Source: Enterococcus xiangfangensis
GTDB taxonomy: Bacteria; Bacillota; Bacilli; Lactobacillales; Enterococcaceae
Direction: 5' to 3'
Assembly (NCBI RefSeq): GCF_005405365.1
Contig: NZ_BJDX01000003.1
Coordinates: 62,001 to 126,000 of the forward strand
DNA length: 64,000 nt
Shown in pieces: positions 47,472 to 56,634 of this stretch; the stretch's first letter is position 1; each line of letters opens with the position of its first letter. The notes under the pieces are model-generated. The model saw nothing but the letters and a program-made list of their open reading frames with translations, was not told the origin of the DNA and did not search any database. Both the position numbers and the translations under genes were made by a program.

Positions 47472-47843
47472 TTGAAAATTATTACTAATAGTAATTGTAA
47501 TAATTCGCCAAAGAATAAATTTATTGAAACGTATTCAATTAATCTGTTAACAAAGAATCTAACGGAATTACAATTAAACTCAACAAGTCATATTTCCATA
47601 GTCCTGCCTGATGGAAAGGAAATCAAAAATTTAGCAGATCTAGAACAATGGAGCATGGAAGCAGAGACTGTAACTTCTATTACATCTGTTTCGCATGGAA
47701 AGCAAGCCTTCTTCTTAGCGTTATTAACCAATAAAAATCAAGAAAATTATTTTACAATCTATTACGAATTTGAAACATTTAAGGCAAAAAAAATAGAGAA
47801 AATAATATTATTTGAAGGACATATGTTGAATAGAATTTCATAA
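47472..47843 (+). CDS. Hypothetical protein, possible NTF2-like fold
   Basis: A 123-residue soluble protein. The sequence order (LPDGKEIKNLADLEQWSM, then ITSVSHGKQAFFLALLTN, then YFTIYYEFETFKAKKIEKI) resembles small NTF2/SnoaL-like proteins, where a cone-shaped sheet follows a short helix. The N-terminal helices of that fold are short here. Start TTG 47472, 8 nt after GGAGG, in preference to the upstream TTG 47454. AT-rich and without partners, it is probably accessory. No function is assigned. Confidence 0.6.
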   Translation: MKIITNSNCNNSPKNKFIETYSINLLTKNLTELQLNSTSHISIVLPDGKEIKNLADLEQWSMEAETVTSITSVSHGKQAFFLALLTNKNQENYFTIYYEFETFKAKKIEKIILFEGHMLNRIS

Positions 47844-48010
47844 ATTGATCTGTTCAATGTAATAAAATATAGGTTTTCCAGTAAAGATAGTTGTAGCCAC
47901 CAGGATTCAAAACGTCAGAACATTGATGTTTTTGAACCGTGATTTACTTATATTGTTTTGTAGGAAAGTGGAAGTTATGGTTTGTTATTGTTTTGGAGGA
48001 GTAGATAGTA

Positions 48011-48910
48011 GTGAATTTACCGACATACGAAGAATTGTATCTATATACTTTACAAGTATTAGCTGATGGATCACCAAAAGTTGTCAAAGAAATTAGAATA
48101 GAAGTTGCAAATGTATTGAACTTAACTCAAGAACAAATAAATTTTCGGCTTGAATCGGGAATCATTCAGTTCAATAATCGATTAGGCTGGTCGTTATCTT
48201 ATTTAAAACAGGCGGGAGCTGTTGTAAGCCCTAGTCGTGGAATTTATCGTATTACTGATGTGGGTTATAATTTGCTGAAAGAGGATTTTGTTGATAATAA
48301 GAAGTTAATGCAGTTTGAATCCTTTAGAAAATTTAAGAATAAGTCGCGTGGAAATGCTGATACAGAAGATCCAAGCAACGATGAGGAAACTCCTGAAGAA
48401 GCAATTATCAGCAAAGTAGCGTTAATCGATGCAGAACTCAGAGAAACTATTCTGGCAAAAATTCTTGAAAATTCTCCCTTTTATTTCGAAAAAATTGTGC
48501 TGAAGCTACTAAATGCAATGGGGTATGGTAATGGTAGTTTATTGACAGCCAAAAGTGGTGATGGCGGTATTGATGGGATCATCAATGAAGATCCATTAGG
48601 CTTTCATAATATTTATGTTCAAGCAAAACGTTGGAATCCTACAAGGACAGTTGGACGTCCTGAAATCCAAAAGTTTAAAGGTGCAATGGATGATCGTTAC
48701 GAAGGTCTGAACCAAGGCGTATTTATTACAACAGCTAAATTTTCTAATGAGGCAAAAGAATACGTTAATAATTTGAAACTAGCTAAAATTATGCTAATAG
48801 ATGGTGAAAGATTAGCCAAAGAAATGATTCGCCATAAAGTCGGGGTAGACGTTAAGCAAATTATTGAAGTACATGCAATTGATTTGGATTTCTTTACTGA
48901 AGATGAGTAA
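48011..48910 (+). CDS. Mrr-type restriction endonuclease with N-terminal winged helix
   Basis: Predicted type IV (modification-dependent) nuclease, 299 residues. The N-terminal Mrr_N winged-helix domain (about 1-95: LPTYEELYLYTLQVLADG; GWSLSYLKQAG; RGIYRITDVG) recognises DNA. The C-terminal PD-(D/E)xK domain has SGDGGIDGII and IYVQAKRW, giving the D...QxK catalytic set, followed by GVFITTAKFSNEAKEY. No methyltransferase gene is nearby, as expected for type IV. Start GTG 48011 follows GGAGGAG. It may cut methylated foreign DNA; its target is not predictable. Confidence 0.9.
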   Translation: MNLPTYEELYLYTLQVLADGSPKVVKEIRIEVANVLNLTQEQINFRLESGIIQFNNRLGWSLSYLKQAGAVVSPSRGIYRITDVGYNLLKEDFVDNKKLMQFESFRKFKNKSRGNADTEDPSNDEETPEEAIISKVALIDAELRETILAKILENSPFYFEKIVLKLLNAMGYGNGSLLTAKSGDGGIDGIINEDPLGFHNIYVQAKRWNPTRTVGRPEIQKFKGAMDDRYEGLNQGVFITTAKFSNEAKEYVNNLKLAKIMLIDGERLAKEMIRHKVGVDVKQIIEVHAIDLDFFTEDE

Positions 48911-48952
48911 TTCGATTTGACCGCATCCGATAACGTAAACGAATATATCAAA

Positions 48953-48978
48953 AAAGTCGAGTTGTTCAACTCGACTTT
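48953..48978. terminator. Bidirectional terminator between the Mrr gene and the leftward membrane-protein gene
   Basis: AAAGTCGAGTT pairs with AACTCGACTTT around GTTC. T runs are better on the minus strand. Confidence 0.8.
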
Positions 48979-48982
48979 AAAA

Positions 48983-49597
48983 TTATTTCTTCATCAAAAT
49001 TTGATTTAATAAGCGGTACAGGGCAAATGTTAGCCAGAAGCCAAATCCAAAGCCAATCAATGTGATTTCTAAAGCATCGATTGCGGGGGTATGGGCATCG
49101 GCCATCACTAGATCGATCAATGCAAGGATGAGTCCAATCACAATAAATAAGATTCCCAGCTTGATTAAATAGTTAAAAGAATGAATATAGAAAAATGCGG
49201 GATTGTGTTGGAGTTCGCTAGTTCTGAATTGTTCGATTATTTCTTTTTCGGCGGTTTCTCGTTCAGCACCATTTTGGACTTGATCTTCAACATAATCGCT
49301 CATCAACTGTTCAACTTCTTCACGCTCATCTTTTGAAACGGTTAAGGATGCAACGAATGTGGCAATCGTATGATAATTTTTATATAACGGGTTTATTCGC
49401 AAATTATCAATATAATTTAGAATCGCCCAAGAGGCTGCTAAGAGTATCGCTGTAAAATACACCAAAATAAAGATGAAGCCAGTTTCTCTTGGTTCGATAA
49501 GAATATCGAGCAGGTAACAACCAAAAAATAAAAGAATTGAAATCAAAAGAAGGATTCGATACCGTATTTCCTTAAAATCAATAATGTGCACTTTCAA
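48983..49597 (-). CDS. Membrane protein of unknown function, partner of PadR regulator
   Basis: A 204-residue protein with two N-terminal spans (about 13-32 and 39-62), a soluble helical segment rich in Glu (KDEREEVEQLMSDYVEDQVQ, about 88-130) and two C-terminal spans (about 145-165 and 175-198). The soluble part resembles the short DUF1129/DUF1700-like regions often found with PadR regulators. It starts 11 nt after the PadR gene ends, so the pair form an operon. Such pairs often respond to envelope stress or drugs; here that is only inference. Confidence 0.75.
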   Translation of the reverse strand: MKVHIIDFKEIRYRILLLISILLFFGCYLLDILIEPRETGFIFILVYFTAILLAASWAILNYIDNLRINPLYKNYHTIATFVASLTVSKDEREEVEQLMSDYVEDQVQNGAERETAEKEIIEQFRTSELQHNPAFFYIHSFNYLIKLGILFIVIGLILALIDLVMADAHTPAIDALEITLIGFGFGFWLTFALYRLLNQILMKK

Positions 49598-49608
49598 AAT
49601 GATTCACC

Positions 49609-49923
49609 TCAAATTATTTTTTTTACGATAGCAGACAACGTTTTAAAATCATTCTTTATTTCCTCAAAATGTGCTAAGCCGCTTTCGGTGATATGATAAT
49701 ACTTCCTCTTTCCGCCATGCGTTTTTTCACCCCAATAAGACTGAATCACTTCTTGTTTTTCCAATCTTTTTAGAGCTAAATATAAGGTTGCTTCTTGGAT
49801 CTCAAAAACATTGCCTGATTTATCAGATAGGATCTTAGAAATCTCATAACCGTAACTGTCTTGTTCTTTCAAAACAGCCAGAACAAGTAGGTCGATATTT
49901 CCTTTTAACATTTCTTTATTCAT
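49609..49923 (-). CDS. PadR family transcriptional regulator
   Basis: A winged-helix repressor of 104 residues. Family pattern: LKGNIDLLVLAVLKEQDSYGYEI, ATLYLALKRLEKQEVIQSYW and GGKRKYYHITESGLAHFEE. AAAGGAG-like sequence in TAGGAGTAG precedes the ATG on the minus strand. It is short, with little C-terminal dimer domain, as in class II PadR proteins. It probably regulates its own operon with the membrane protein downstream. Confidence 0.92.
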   Translation of the reverse strand: MNKEMLKGNIDLLVLAVLKEQDSYGYEISKILSDKSGNVFEIQEATLYLALKRLEKQEVIQSYWGEKTHGGKRKYYHITESGLAHFEEIKNDFKTLSAIVKKII

Positions 49924-50001
49924 GGGCTACTCCTACGTTTTTTATAAACTTTTCTCCTATCATACCTAAGAATTTATCAAATTACCAACGCGATTGTTTT
50001 T

Positions 50002-50691
50002 TTAGATTTTGCTTTTTTTGAAGAGGTATTTTTTGAACCAATCGGCTGTCAAACTGTAGACAACTACTGCCGAAAAAAACCAAAAAGCTGCTAGCGAGAC
50101 ACCGCCGATGAGATCGCTAAAATGATGGGCGCTGAAATATAAGCGCGAAACTAAAATACTAATCCAGCTGACCCAAACAAGGCTTTTGACAATGAAGTTG
50201 AGTGCGGGCTGTTTCAGTAACGGGATGATAACAACTAGCAGTGCCAAACAAACCAAAGTACTGCCGACAGCATGACCGCTTGGAAAAGAGCCACCATCGT
50301 CTTCTAATAAGTGTCCAAGAGGACGTTCTCGTTGAAAGAATAATTTCATTATCACGCCGACGATTCCGCCTGTCGCAACAACACCTAAAAACCAAATGAC
50401 TAAGAAACGATAGCCGCTGATAAATAATGGAATGGACAGTATGAAGGAAAGTAGTACCAGCGGTGTCGCATCGCCGTAAGTAGCAAAAAAGGTCATCAAA
50501 TCGTTAAAAAAGTTTCCGTGATAAGTCATTTGTGGGTGGCCGAAAATTTGCTGAATCTGATGGGTTAAAAAGGAATCGATCGTTAGAATCGTTTTATTTT
50601 GTAACCAAATCAAACTAGCGGTGATAGTAAAAACCAATAAACAGAATAATGCTGAATAGATGTCTTTCTTTTTAAAATGTATGAGGTTCAT
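50002..50691 (-). CDS. PAP2 family membrane phosphatase
   Basis: Integral membrane lipid phosphatase, 229 residues with six spans. The three catalytic motifs are present: K-x6-RP in KLFFQRERP, PSGH in SFPSGHAVGS and SR-x5-H-x3-D in SRLYFSAHHFSD. Likely substrates are undecaprenyl diphosphate or phosphatidic acid/phosphatidylglycerophosphate. It carries its own upstream region with three direct repeats (50704-50762), suggesting specific control. Confidence 0.9.
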   Translation of the reverse strand: MNLIHFKKKDIYSALFCLLVFTITASLIWLQNKTILTIDSFLTHQIQQIFGHPQMTYHGNFFNDLMTFFATYGDATPLVLLSFILSIPLFISGYRFLVIWFLGVVATGGIVGVIMKLFFQRERPLGHLLEDDGGSFPSGHAVGSTLVCLALLVVIIPLLKQPALNFIVKSLVWVSWISILVSRLYFSAHHFSDLIGGVSLAAFWFFSAVVVYSLTADWFKKYLFKKSKI

Positions 50692-50703
50692 AGTTTTCTT
50701 CTT

Positions 50704-50762
50704 TTACTAAATATTATTAAGTACTTAACTACTAAATAATATAAAGTAATCTACTAAATAAT
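50704..50762 (-). repeat. Three direct repeats upstream of the PAP2 gene
   Basis: CTACTAAATAAT occurs exactly at 50729-50740 and 50751-50762, 22 nt apart, and nearly (TTACTAAATATT) at 50704-50715, 25 nt from the next. A 22-nt period is two helical turns, so a protein could bind all copies on one face. The rest of 50763-50988 shows no gene. Confidence 0.6.
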
Positions 50763-50988
50763 GCAAGGTACTTATTTTCAAAGATTTTATTAACGACCAC
50801 ATCAAAAATATTGGTGCTTTTGAGTGACAGCCTAGCAGAATTTTTTACACAAAGCTATACAACAAAAAGTTGTTGCGTGGAAAGGTTTGACCAACTATCG
50901 ATACTTAAATAAAATCAGCCAAAGTGGATAAATTCTTTCGTTATCATTCACCTACTTTCCCTGACAGCCGCGTTAAACTTGCACAAAA

Positions 50989-51018
50989 AAAGCTATGAAG
51001 AATTTTCTTCATAGCTTT
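50989..51018 (-). terminator. Terminator of the SulP transporter gene
   Basis: AAAGCTATGAAGAA and TTCTTCATAGCTTT form a stem; on the minus strand the following bases are a T run of seven. Confidence 0.85.
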
Positions 51019-51023
51019 AGGAT

Positions 51024-52622
51024 CTAATATTCTTGATGCAACGCATGCAGGGCATGAGCAACGGTTGGGTGTTGGATAGGACGATCCGTATTTTTTTGCC
51101 AAAGTTGTTGGAATTGTTTTTCTACTTCTGGCTGCATCGAAGTAAAGACTAATTTTTGATCGCGCAACGCGGCGATTGAAAAGTAATCAGCAAAAGTATC
51201 TAATGCGGTCAAGTCGATACTAGGCACACCGCGAAGCGAAAAGATGAGGCCTTCTTTATCTACGACTTGATCGAGTTCTTGTTTTAATTGATTGGTAGAC
51301 ATGAAGAATAATGGTCCAGTAATATAGATAACCGCCCAATCAGAACCGACAGTAGAAGGTGGCAGGTTAATTCTTTGCCAATCGATTTCTTCTGTGATGA
51401 TCGAGATTTTTGCACTTTTAGCGATAAAGAAAATGCAGCTGAAAATAATGCCGATAACAATCGCGATACTTAAATCAAAAACGATCGTACTCAACATCGT
51501 AACAGAAAACAGCAACAGCGCGGTTCGATTTTTTTGGCGAATCATCGTTTTGATCGTGGACCATTCATGCATCCGCCAGCTTGTGATAAGCAAGACGCTG
51601 GCAAGTGCGGCCATCGGAATCTGTGACATAACTGGAGCAAAAATAATCATGGATAAAAATAAGAAGAGTGCGTGAAAAATTCCAGCCAATCGTGTTTGGG
51701 CACCAGATTTGATAGCTACGCTAGTTCGTGCAATTGCTGCCGTTGCAGGAATCCCGCCAAAAAAAGGCAAAATAATATTGCCAATTCCTTGAGCAATTAA
51801 TTCTTGGTTGCTGTCAAGATCTTTTCCGGTCATTCGTCCGGCTGAAGCACCGCAGAGCAGACTTTCAATCATTCCTAACATCGCGATACTGACTGCGGGC
51901 AAAAATAATTGCTTGATCAAGGGAAGATCGATTGCAGCAAGATTCAGTCGTTCACTTGTCAGCAATGAGGTGGGAATCTTGCCCACTTTTGCTACAGGTA
52001 ATTTAAAAATGAAGGCAGCGATAGTCGCTAGAATAATTGCTGCAAGGGAAGCTGGTAAAACTTGGTTCCATTTTTTGGGATAAAAGATCAATATGAATAA
52101 GATGATCAGTCCTAATAATAAAGTAGGTAAATGCGGTGTAAAATCTGTTTTATAACTTAGCAATTTTGCGATAGCTGTCTCGCCGACAGACGTCGTACCT
52201 AAAAAGTTATCGATTTGTCCTAGTGCGATAATAATGGCGATTCCTGAAGTAAAGCCTGTGATAACCGGCGAAGGAATAAAGGAAGTCAATGTGCCTAATT
52301 TGAATAAGCCTGCGAGTAATAAAATGACTCCGGCAATAAAGGTGGCGACTAATACGCCTGCGAGCCCTTGTGCGGCGATGATCCCCATCAAAATGGCGGC
52401 CATGGCACCAGTCGGACCAGAGATTTGATAAAATCCGCCAGACAAACTGCCAATCACAACACCAGCAATGATAGCTGTGATCATTCCAGCTGCAGCATCT
52501 GCGCCGCTGGAAACACCAAAGGCTAATGCTAACGGCAATGCGACAGCAGCGACCGTCAATCCAGCCAATAGATCTTTTTGCAGTTTATCCTTTGAATAAT
52601 GGTGAAACTCTTGTTGTAACAA
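51024..52622 (-). CDS. SulP family anion transporter with STAS domain
   Basis: Membrane anion transporter (sulfate, bicarbonate or dicarboxylate class), 532 or 538 residues. About 12 spans include LLAGLTVAAVALPLALAFGV and SGPTGAMAAILMG. The C-terminal STAS domain (about 420-525) contains VIYITGPLFFMSTNQL and LRGVPSIDLTALDTF. The usual start would be TTG 52622, but it lies 25 nt from AGGAGTG. The codon at proper distance is ATC at 52640-52638, in frame, adding IKRYKN, which fits the family's N-terminus. Substrate undetermined. Confidence 0.88.
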   Translation of the reverse strand: MLQQEFHHYSKDKLQKDLLAGLTVAAVALPLALAFGVSSGADAAAGMITAIIAGVVIGSLSGGFYQISGPTGAMAAILMGIIAAQGLAGVLVATFIAGVILLLAGLFKLGTLTSFIPSPVITGFTSGIAIIIALGQIDNFLGTTSVGETAIAKLLSYKTDFTPHLPTLLLGLIILFILIFYPKKWNQVLPASLAAIILATIAAFIFKLPVAKVGKIPTSLLTSERLNLAAIDLPLIKQLFLPAVSIAMLGMIESLLCGASAGRMTGKDLDSNQELIAQGIGNIILPFFGGIPATAAIARTSVAIKSGAQTRLAGIFHALFLFLSMIIFAPVMSQIPMAALASVLLITSWRMHEWSTIKTMIRQKNRTALLLFSVTMLSTIVFDLSIAIVIGIIFSCIFFIAKSAKISIITEEIDWQRINLPPSTVGSDWAVIYITGPLFFMSTNQLKQELDQVVDKEGLIFSLRGVPSIDLTALDTFADYFSIAALRDQKLVFTSMQPEVEKQFQQLWQKNTDRPIQHPTVAHALHALHQEY

Positions 52623-52671
52623 ATTTTTATAACGCTTGATTGTAAAACACTCCTTTTTGAAAATACGACAA

Positions 52672-52693
52672 AAGCCCGTTTATTGACGGGCTT
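52672..52693 (-). promoter_or_regulatory. Leader hairpin in the sulP transcript
   Basis: AAGCCCGT/ACGGGCTT is an 8-bp GC-rich stem with a 6-nt loop, 50 nt before the gene. On the minus strand it is followed by TTGTCGTATTTTC, a poor T run, so partial termination or an RNA element is possible. Confidence 0.5.
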
Positions 52694-52728
52694 CTGATAA
52701 AAAATTTTCTTTTTTTAAACCATCTTCA

Positions 52729-52757
52729 ACTATAAGATAATCCAAATAAAAGTACAA
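52729..52757 (-). promoter_or_regulatory. Promoter of the SulP gene
   Basis: Minus strand TTGTAC (52757-52752), 17-nt spacer, TATAGT (52734-52729). Confidence 0.65.
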
Positions 52758-52881
52758 TGGTTTTTGAATAGTTTTTCTGTGAAAGGGATTTCTTATTAGC
52801 TTGGCAAAGTGTCAGCAAGTTTTTTGTTTTTTTGATATACTGATTTTAAAGAAAAAACTTATTTATAAGGAAGTGAATAGA

Positions 52882-53328
52882 TTGGCAAAAGATGAAGTGC
52901 AGCAGCACTTAGATAAAGGACGTTATGGCTCGCCACGAATCAATCCAGAGGAGCAGAGAAAATACTTGGGAACATTTCGGGAGCGTTGCTTTGTAAGTAT
53001 GACCGTAGGAGAGATGCGTAATAAACAAGATCAACAGAATTTGGTCGAAGAGATCAAGCAACATCCTGATGGGAAATTATTGATCAATGGTGCAGTCTCT
53101 GAAGAACTGCAACGTGTTTTTATTGGTCTGGCTTCAAAAAATGCCGCTGATTTTACGATCGTCAATGATGCAACTGCCGAATCAGAAGAGAGTATCGGGA
53201 TCTTATTAGTAACGGATTACGCAGTGAATGAAGAAATCATCGATATTGAAGCAAAATATCCAACGAAATCAGAAGATGACGAGGAGCCAAAAGAAAAGAA
53301 AAGCTTTTTCAGTCGTTTCTTTAATTAA
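52882..53328 (+). CDS. DUF1694 family protein (YueI-like)
   Basis: Soluble protein of 148 residues, unknown function. The pattern GRYGSPRINPEEQRKYLGTF, RERCFVSMTVGEM and GKLLINGAVSEELQ is typical of YueI; it ends in a charged tail, KKSFFSRFFN. Start TTG 52882 follows AAGGAAGTG; upstream open codons lie over the promoter (TATACT at about 52836). Its position next to pyrG resembles other enterococcal genomes only in part. Confidence 0.85.
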   Translation: MAKDEVQQHLDKGRYGSPRINPEEQRKYLGTFRERCFVSMTVGEMRNKQDQQNLVEEIKQHPDGKLLINGAVSEELQRVFIGLASKNAADFTIVNDATAESEESIGILLVTDYAVNEEIIDIEAKYPTKSEDDEEPKEKKSFFSRFFN

Positions 53329-53356
53329 AGAAAATTGTCTTAATGAATAATTACAG

Positions 53357-53475
53357 TTGACATTTTATCCAAGTGTCGGTATTATACAGCTTGGGCACCC
53401 TTTTAGTAAGGGTCAAGTGTTTAGTGAATTCATAGCTCCCTATTCAAGTTGGATAGGGAGCTTTATTTGTTTTTT
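53357..53475 (+). promoter_or_regulatory. pyrG promoter and CTP-sensing attenuator
   Basis: TTGACA (53357-53362), 17-nt spacer and TATTAT (53380-53385) place the transcript start at GGGC (53393-53396). A terminator follows: AGCTCCCTATTC (53434-53445) with its complement at 53451-53462 around a 5-nt loop, then a T-rich tract. This is the layout described for B. subtilis pyrG: with low CTP, polymerase stutters and adds extra G at the 5' end, and the poly-G pairs with the C-rich terminator arm, letting transcription continue. Confidence 0.88.
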
Positions 53476-53518
53476 CTAGACGTTTCCTGCAAATTAGTAT
53501 GAAGGAGTTTTTTCATTT

Positions 53519-55126
53519 ATGACAAAATATATTTTTGTAACTGGCGGCGTAGTTTCATCAATCGGTAAAGGGATCGTGGCAGCATCATTAGGTCGTTTAC
53601 TTAAAAATCGAGGATTAAAAGTGACTATCCAAAAATTTGATCCTTACATCAATGTCGATCCAGGTACAATGAGTCCTTACCAGCATGGAGAAGTTTTTGT
53701 AACAGATGATGGTGCAGAAACGGACTTAGACTTGGGTCACTATGAACGTTTTATCGACATCAACTTGAATCAATACTCCAACGTAACGACAGGAAAAATC
53801 TATTCAGAAGTTATTCGCAAAGAACGTAAAGGTGAATACTTAGGTGCAACCGTCCAAGTGATTCCGCATATCACCAATGAGATCAAATCAAAAATCATGC
53901 GGGCTGCTAAGATGACGGATTCAGATGTTATCATTACAGAAGTTGGGGGAACAGTCGGCGATATCGAATCATTGCCATTTTTAGAAGCATTGCGTCAAAT
54001 GAAGGCTGAAGTTGGAGCTGATAATGTGATGTATATCCATACAACACTGATTCCTTACTTGAAAGCTGCAGGCGAAATGAAAACGAAGCCTACACAACAC
54101 AGTGTAAAAGAATTACGTGGCTTAGGAATTCAACCAAATATTTTGGTCGTTCGGACAGAACAACCAGTTTCACAAAGTACGAAAAATAAATTGGCACAAT
54201 TCTGTGATGTTGAACCTGAAGCAGTCATTGAATCGCGCGATGTAGAAACGCTTTACTCGATTCCATTAGCATTACAAGCTCAAGGAATGGATCAAATTGT
54301 TTGTGATCACTTGAAATTGGATGTACCAGCAGCGGATATGACTGAATGGCGTGCGCTTGAAGAAAAAGTCTTGAATCTTAAGAAAAAAGTGAAAATTGCT
54401 TTAGTCGGTAAATATGTGGAACTACCTGATGCCTATATCTCCGTAGTTGAAGCGTTGAAACACTCTGGTTTTGCATTTGATTCAGATATCGAGATCAACT
54501 GGATTCAATCACAAGATGTGACTGAAGAAAATGTTGCAGAAAAACTAGCCGACGCTGATGGTATTTTAGTTCCCGGCGGTTTTGGCGATCGTGGGATCGA
54601 AGGCAAAATCGAAGCAATTCGTTATGCACGTGAAAATGATGTGCCATTCTTAGGAATCTGCTTAGGAATGCAGATGGCCTGTGTAGAATTTGGCCGCAAC
54701 GTAGCTGGACTTGGTGAAGCGGACTCAGCTGAAACGGTTCCAGATACAGCAAACAACATCATTGATTTGATGGCAGATCAAGAAAATATTGAAAATCTAG
54801 GCGGAACATTGCGTCTTGGTCTTTACCCATGTAAGTTGAAAAAAGGAACTAAAACTGCAGCTGCTTATGGAAATGAAGAAGTTATCCAAGAACGTCATCG
54901 TCACCGTTATGAATTCAACAACCAATATCGTCAATTATTTGAAGATAAAGGATTGGTGTTCTCAGGTGTTTCTCCAGACAATCGTTTAGTCGAAATCGTC
55001 GAAATTCCTGAAAATAAATTCTTTGTGGGTTGCCAATTCCACCCAGAATTGATTTCTCGTCCAAACCGCCCGCAACCGTTGATCAAAGCATTTGTTGGTG
55101 CGTCATTAGAAAATCAAAAAGCATAA
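53519..55126 (+). CDS. pyrG: CTP synthase
   Basis: Converts UTP to CTP with glutamine and ATP, 535 residues. The synthetase domain starts [17 protein letters not shown] and contains [20 protein letters not shown]. The C-terminal class I glutaminase domain (about 290-535) has GICLGMQMA with the nucleophile Cys and GCQFHPEL with His-Glu. GAAGGAG precedes the ATG by about 10 nt. Expression should follow CTP level through the attenuator upstream. Terminator directly after. Confidence 0.97.
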   Translation: MTKYIFVTGGVVSSIGKGIVAASLGRLLKNRGLKVTIQKFDPYINVDPGTMSPYQHGEVFVTDDGAETDLDLGHYERFIDINLNQYSNVTTGKIYSEVIRKERKGEYLGATVQVIPHITNEIKSKIMRAAKMTDSDVIITEVGGTVGDIESLPFLEALRQMKAEVGADNVMYIHTTLIPYLKAAGEMKTKPTQHSVKELRGLGIQPNILVVRTEQPVSQSTKNKLAQFCDVEPEAVIESRDVETLYSIPLALQAQGMDQIVCDHLKLDVPAADMTEWRALEEKVLNLKKKVKIALVGKYVELPDAYISVVEALKHSGFAFDSDIEINWIQSQDVTEENVAEKLADADGILVPGGFGDRGIEGKIEAIRYARENDVPFLGICLGMQMACVEFGRNVAGLGEADSAETVPDTANNIIDLMADQENIENLGGTLRLGLYPCKLKKGTKTAAAYGNEEVIQERHRHRYEFNNQYRQLFEDKGLVFSGVSPDNRLVEIVEIPENKFFVGCQFHPELISRPNRPQPLIKAFVGASLENQKA

Positions 55127-55137
55127 TAGTCAAGCTG

Positions 55138-55169
55138 ACTGAAGGGCAGAGTTGCCTTTCAGTTTTTTT
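55138..55169 (+). terminator. Terminator of pyrG
   Basis: ACTGAAGGGCA pairs with TGCCTTTCAGT, one G-U pair, followed by seven T residues. The gene-free stretch 55170-55489 that follows contains only a probable fba promoter (TAGAAT at 55425-55430) and a GTTAAGC/GCTTAAC inverted repeat near 55441-55458. Confidence 0.88.
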
Positions 55170-55489
55170 GTCGCTTTTGCTAAATCATTTTTTTAATACG
55201 AACCAACTGTTGATCCAATTTTTCCAGTTCATTAAGATGCTGACTAAATCATAAAAGCGGCGATGAATGATCAAATTATTTAGTTGAAGAATTGCATCAT
55301 TGATTTTTTGCGTTAGAGAAATTCAAGTCCAACTTACAGGCAAGTTTGGCGAAAAAAGTAAAAAAAGTTGAAATGTAAAGGTTTTATCGGAAGGTTGGTA
55401 GTAGCAAAGATGTTAAAACTTTGATAGAATTAACACGTTAGTTAAGCATGGCTTAACCAAATAGTAAAAAACCTTAGGAGGAATTTTTT

Positions 55490-56359
55490 ATGCCAGTAGT
55501 ATCAGGAGCAGAATTCTTAAAAGCTGCACGTAAAGGCGGATATGCAGTTGGTGGATTTAACACGAACAACTTAGAATGGACTCAAGCAATTCTAAAAGCC
55601 GCAGAAGCTAAAAAAGCACCAGTTCTTATTCAAACTTCAATGGGCGCTGCAAAATACATGGGCGGATACAAAGTTGCTAAAGATATCATCACTAACTTAG
55701 TTGATTCAATGGGTATCACTGTACCAGTTGCAATCCACTTAGACCATGGTGACTATGAAGCTGCTTTAGAATGTATCGAAGTTGGCTATACTTCAATCAT
55801 GTTTGATGGTTCTCATCTTCCATTTGAAGAAAACTTGAAATTGGCTAAAGACGTTGTTGAAAAAGCTCATGCTAAAGGCATTTCTGTTGAGTGTGAAGTT
55901 GGTTCAATCGGCGGCGAAGAAGACGGCATCATCGGTGCTGGCGAATTAGCTGATGTTAATGAATGTGTACAAATGGTTGCTACAGGTATCGACTACTTAG
56001 CATGCGGCATTGGTAATATTCACGGAGTATACCCTGAAAACTGGAAAGGTCTAGCGTTTGATCACTTACAAGCAATTGCTGATGCTGTAGGTTCTGATGT
56101 TCCTTTAGTATTACACGGCGGATCAGGTATTCCTAAAGAACAAATCCAAAAAGCTATCTCAATGGGTATTTCTAAAGTCAACGTTAATACTGAATTCCAA
56201 TTATCATTTGCTAAAGCAACTCGTGAATACATCGAAGCTGGCAAAGATAAAGAAGGAAAAGGCTTTGACCCTCGTAAATTGTTAGCACCAGGTGTTGCTG
56301 CAATCGTTAAAGATGCTGAAGAACATATCGACTGGTTCGGTTCAGCTAACAAAGCTTAA
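55490..56359 (+). CDS. fba: Class II fructose-1,6-bisphosphate aldolase
   Basis: Zn2+-dependent glycolytic aldolase, 289 residues. Metal ligands are in HLDHGDYEAA and CEVGSIGGEEDG and in GIGNIHGVYP and VLHGGSGIP; the catalytic Asp is in HLDHGD. Codon use is biased like gap and eno, showing high expression. AGGAGG precedes the ATG by 8 nt. It stands alone away from the gap cluster, ended by its own terminator. Confidence 0.97.
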   Translation: MPVVSGAEFLKAARKGGYAVGGFNTNNLEWTQAILKAAEAKKAPVLIQTSMGAAKYMGGYKVAKDIITNLVDSMGITVPVAIHLDHGDYEAALECIEVGYTSIMFDGSHLPFEENLKLAKDVVEKAHAKGISVECEVGSIGGEEDGIIGAGELADVNECVQMVATGIDYLACGIGNIHGVYPENWKGLAFDHLQAIADAVGSDVPLVLHGGSGIPKEQIQKAISMGISKVNVNTEFQLSFAKATREYIEAGKDKEGKGFDPRKLLAPGVAAIVKDAEEHIDWFGSANKA

Positions 56360-56371
56360 TTAGTTTTTTCT

Positions 56372-56405
56372 AGTCTCGGAGCACTTGCTTCGAGGCTTTT
56401 TTTTT
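56372..56405 (+). terminator. Terminator of fba
   Basis: AGTCTCGGAGC pairs with GCTTCGAGGCT, two G-U pairs, 4-nt loop, followed by nine T residues. Confidence 0.92.
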
Positions 56406-56634
56406 GGAGAAAATCTGATCAACCATTTATAAAAGTTATTTCTAGTTCTTTTTACTAAAAGAATATAAAAAAAGAATATATTTTACGTGGGTATAAGACC
56501 TAAAAATGATTGAACATGAAAAATCTCTTTATTTTCTCCTGAGTTTTGAGAATGCTTCCTTTTTATGCATGCAATAATATGATAAAATGGATAATGGTCT
56601 ATAAATTTCAAAATAATTAATTAGGTGAAAATAA

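Noticed and set aside
55030..55330. Open frames on both strands after pyrG, including a minus-strand stretch ending SWFVLKK
   Set aside because: No start codon with a ribosome binding site. The plus-strand frame overlaps the end of pyrG in another phase.
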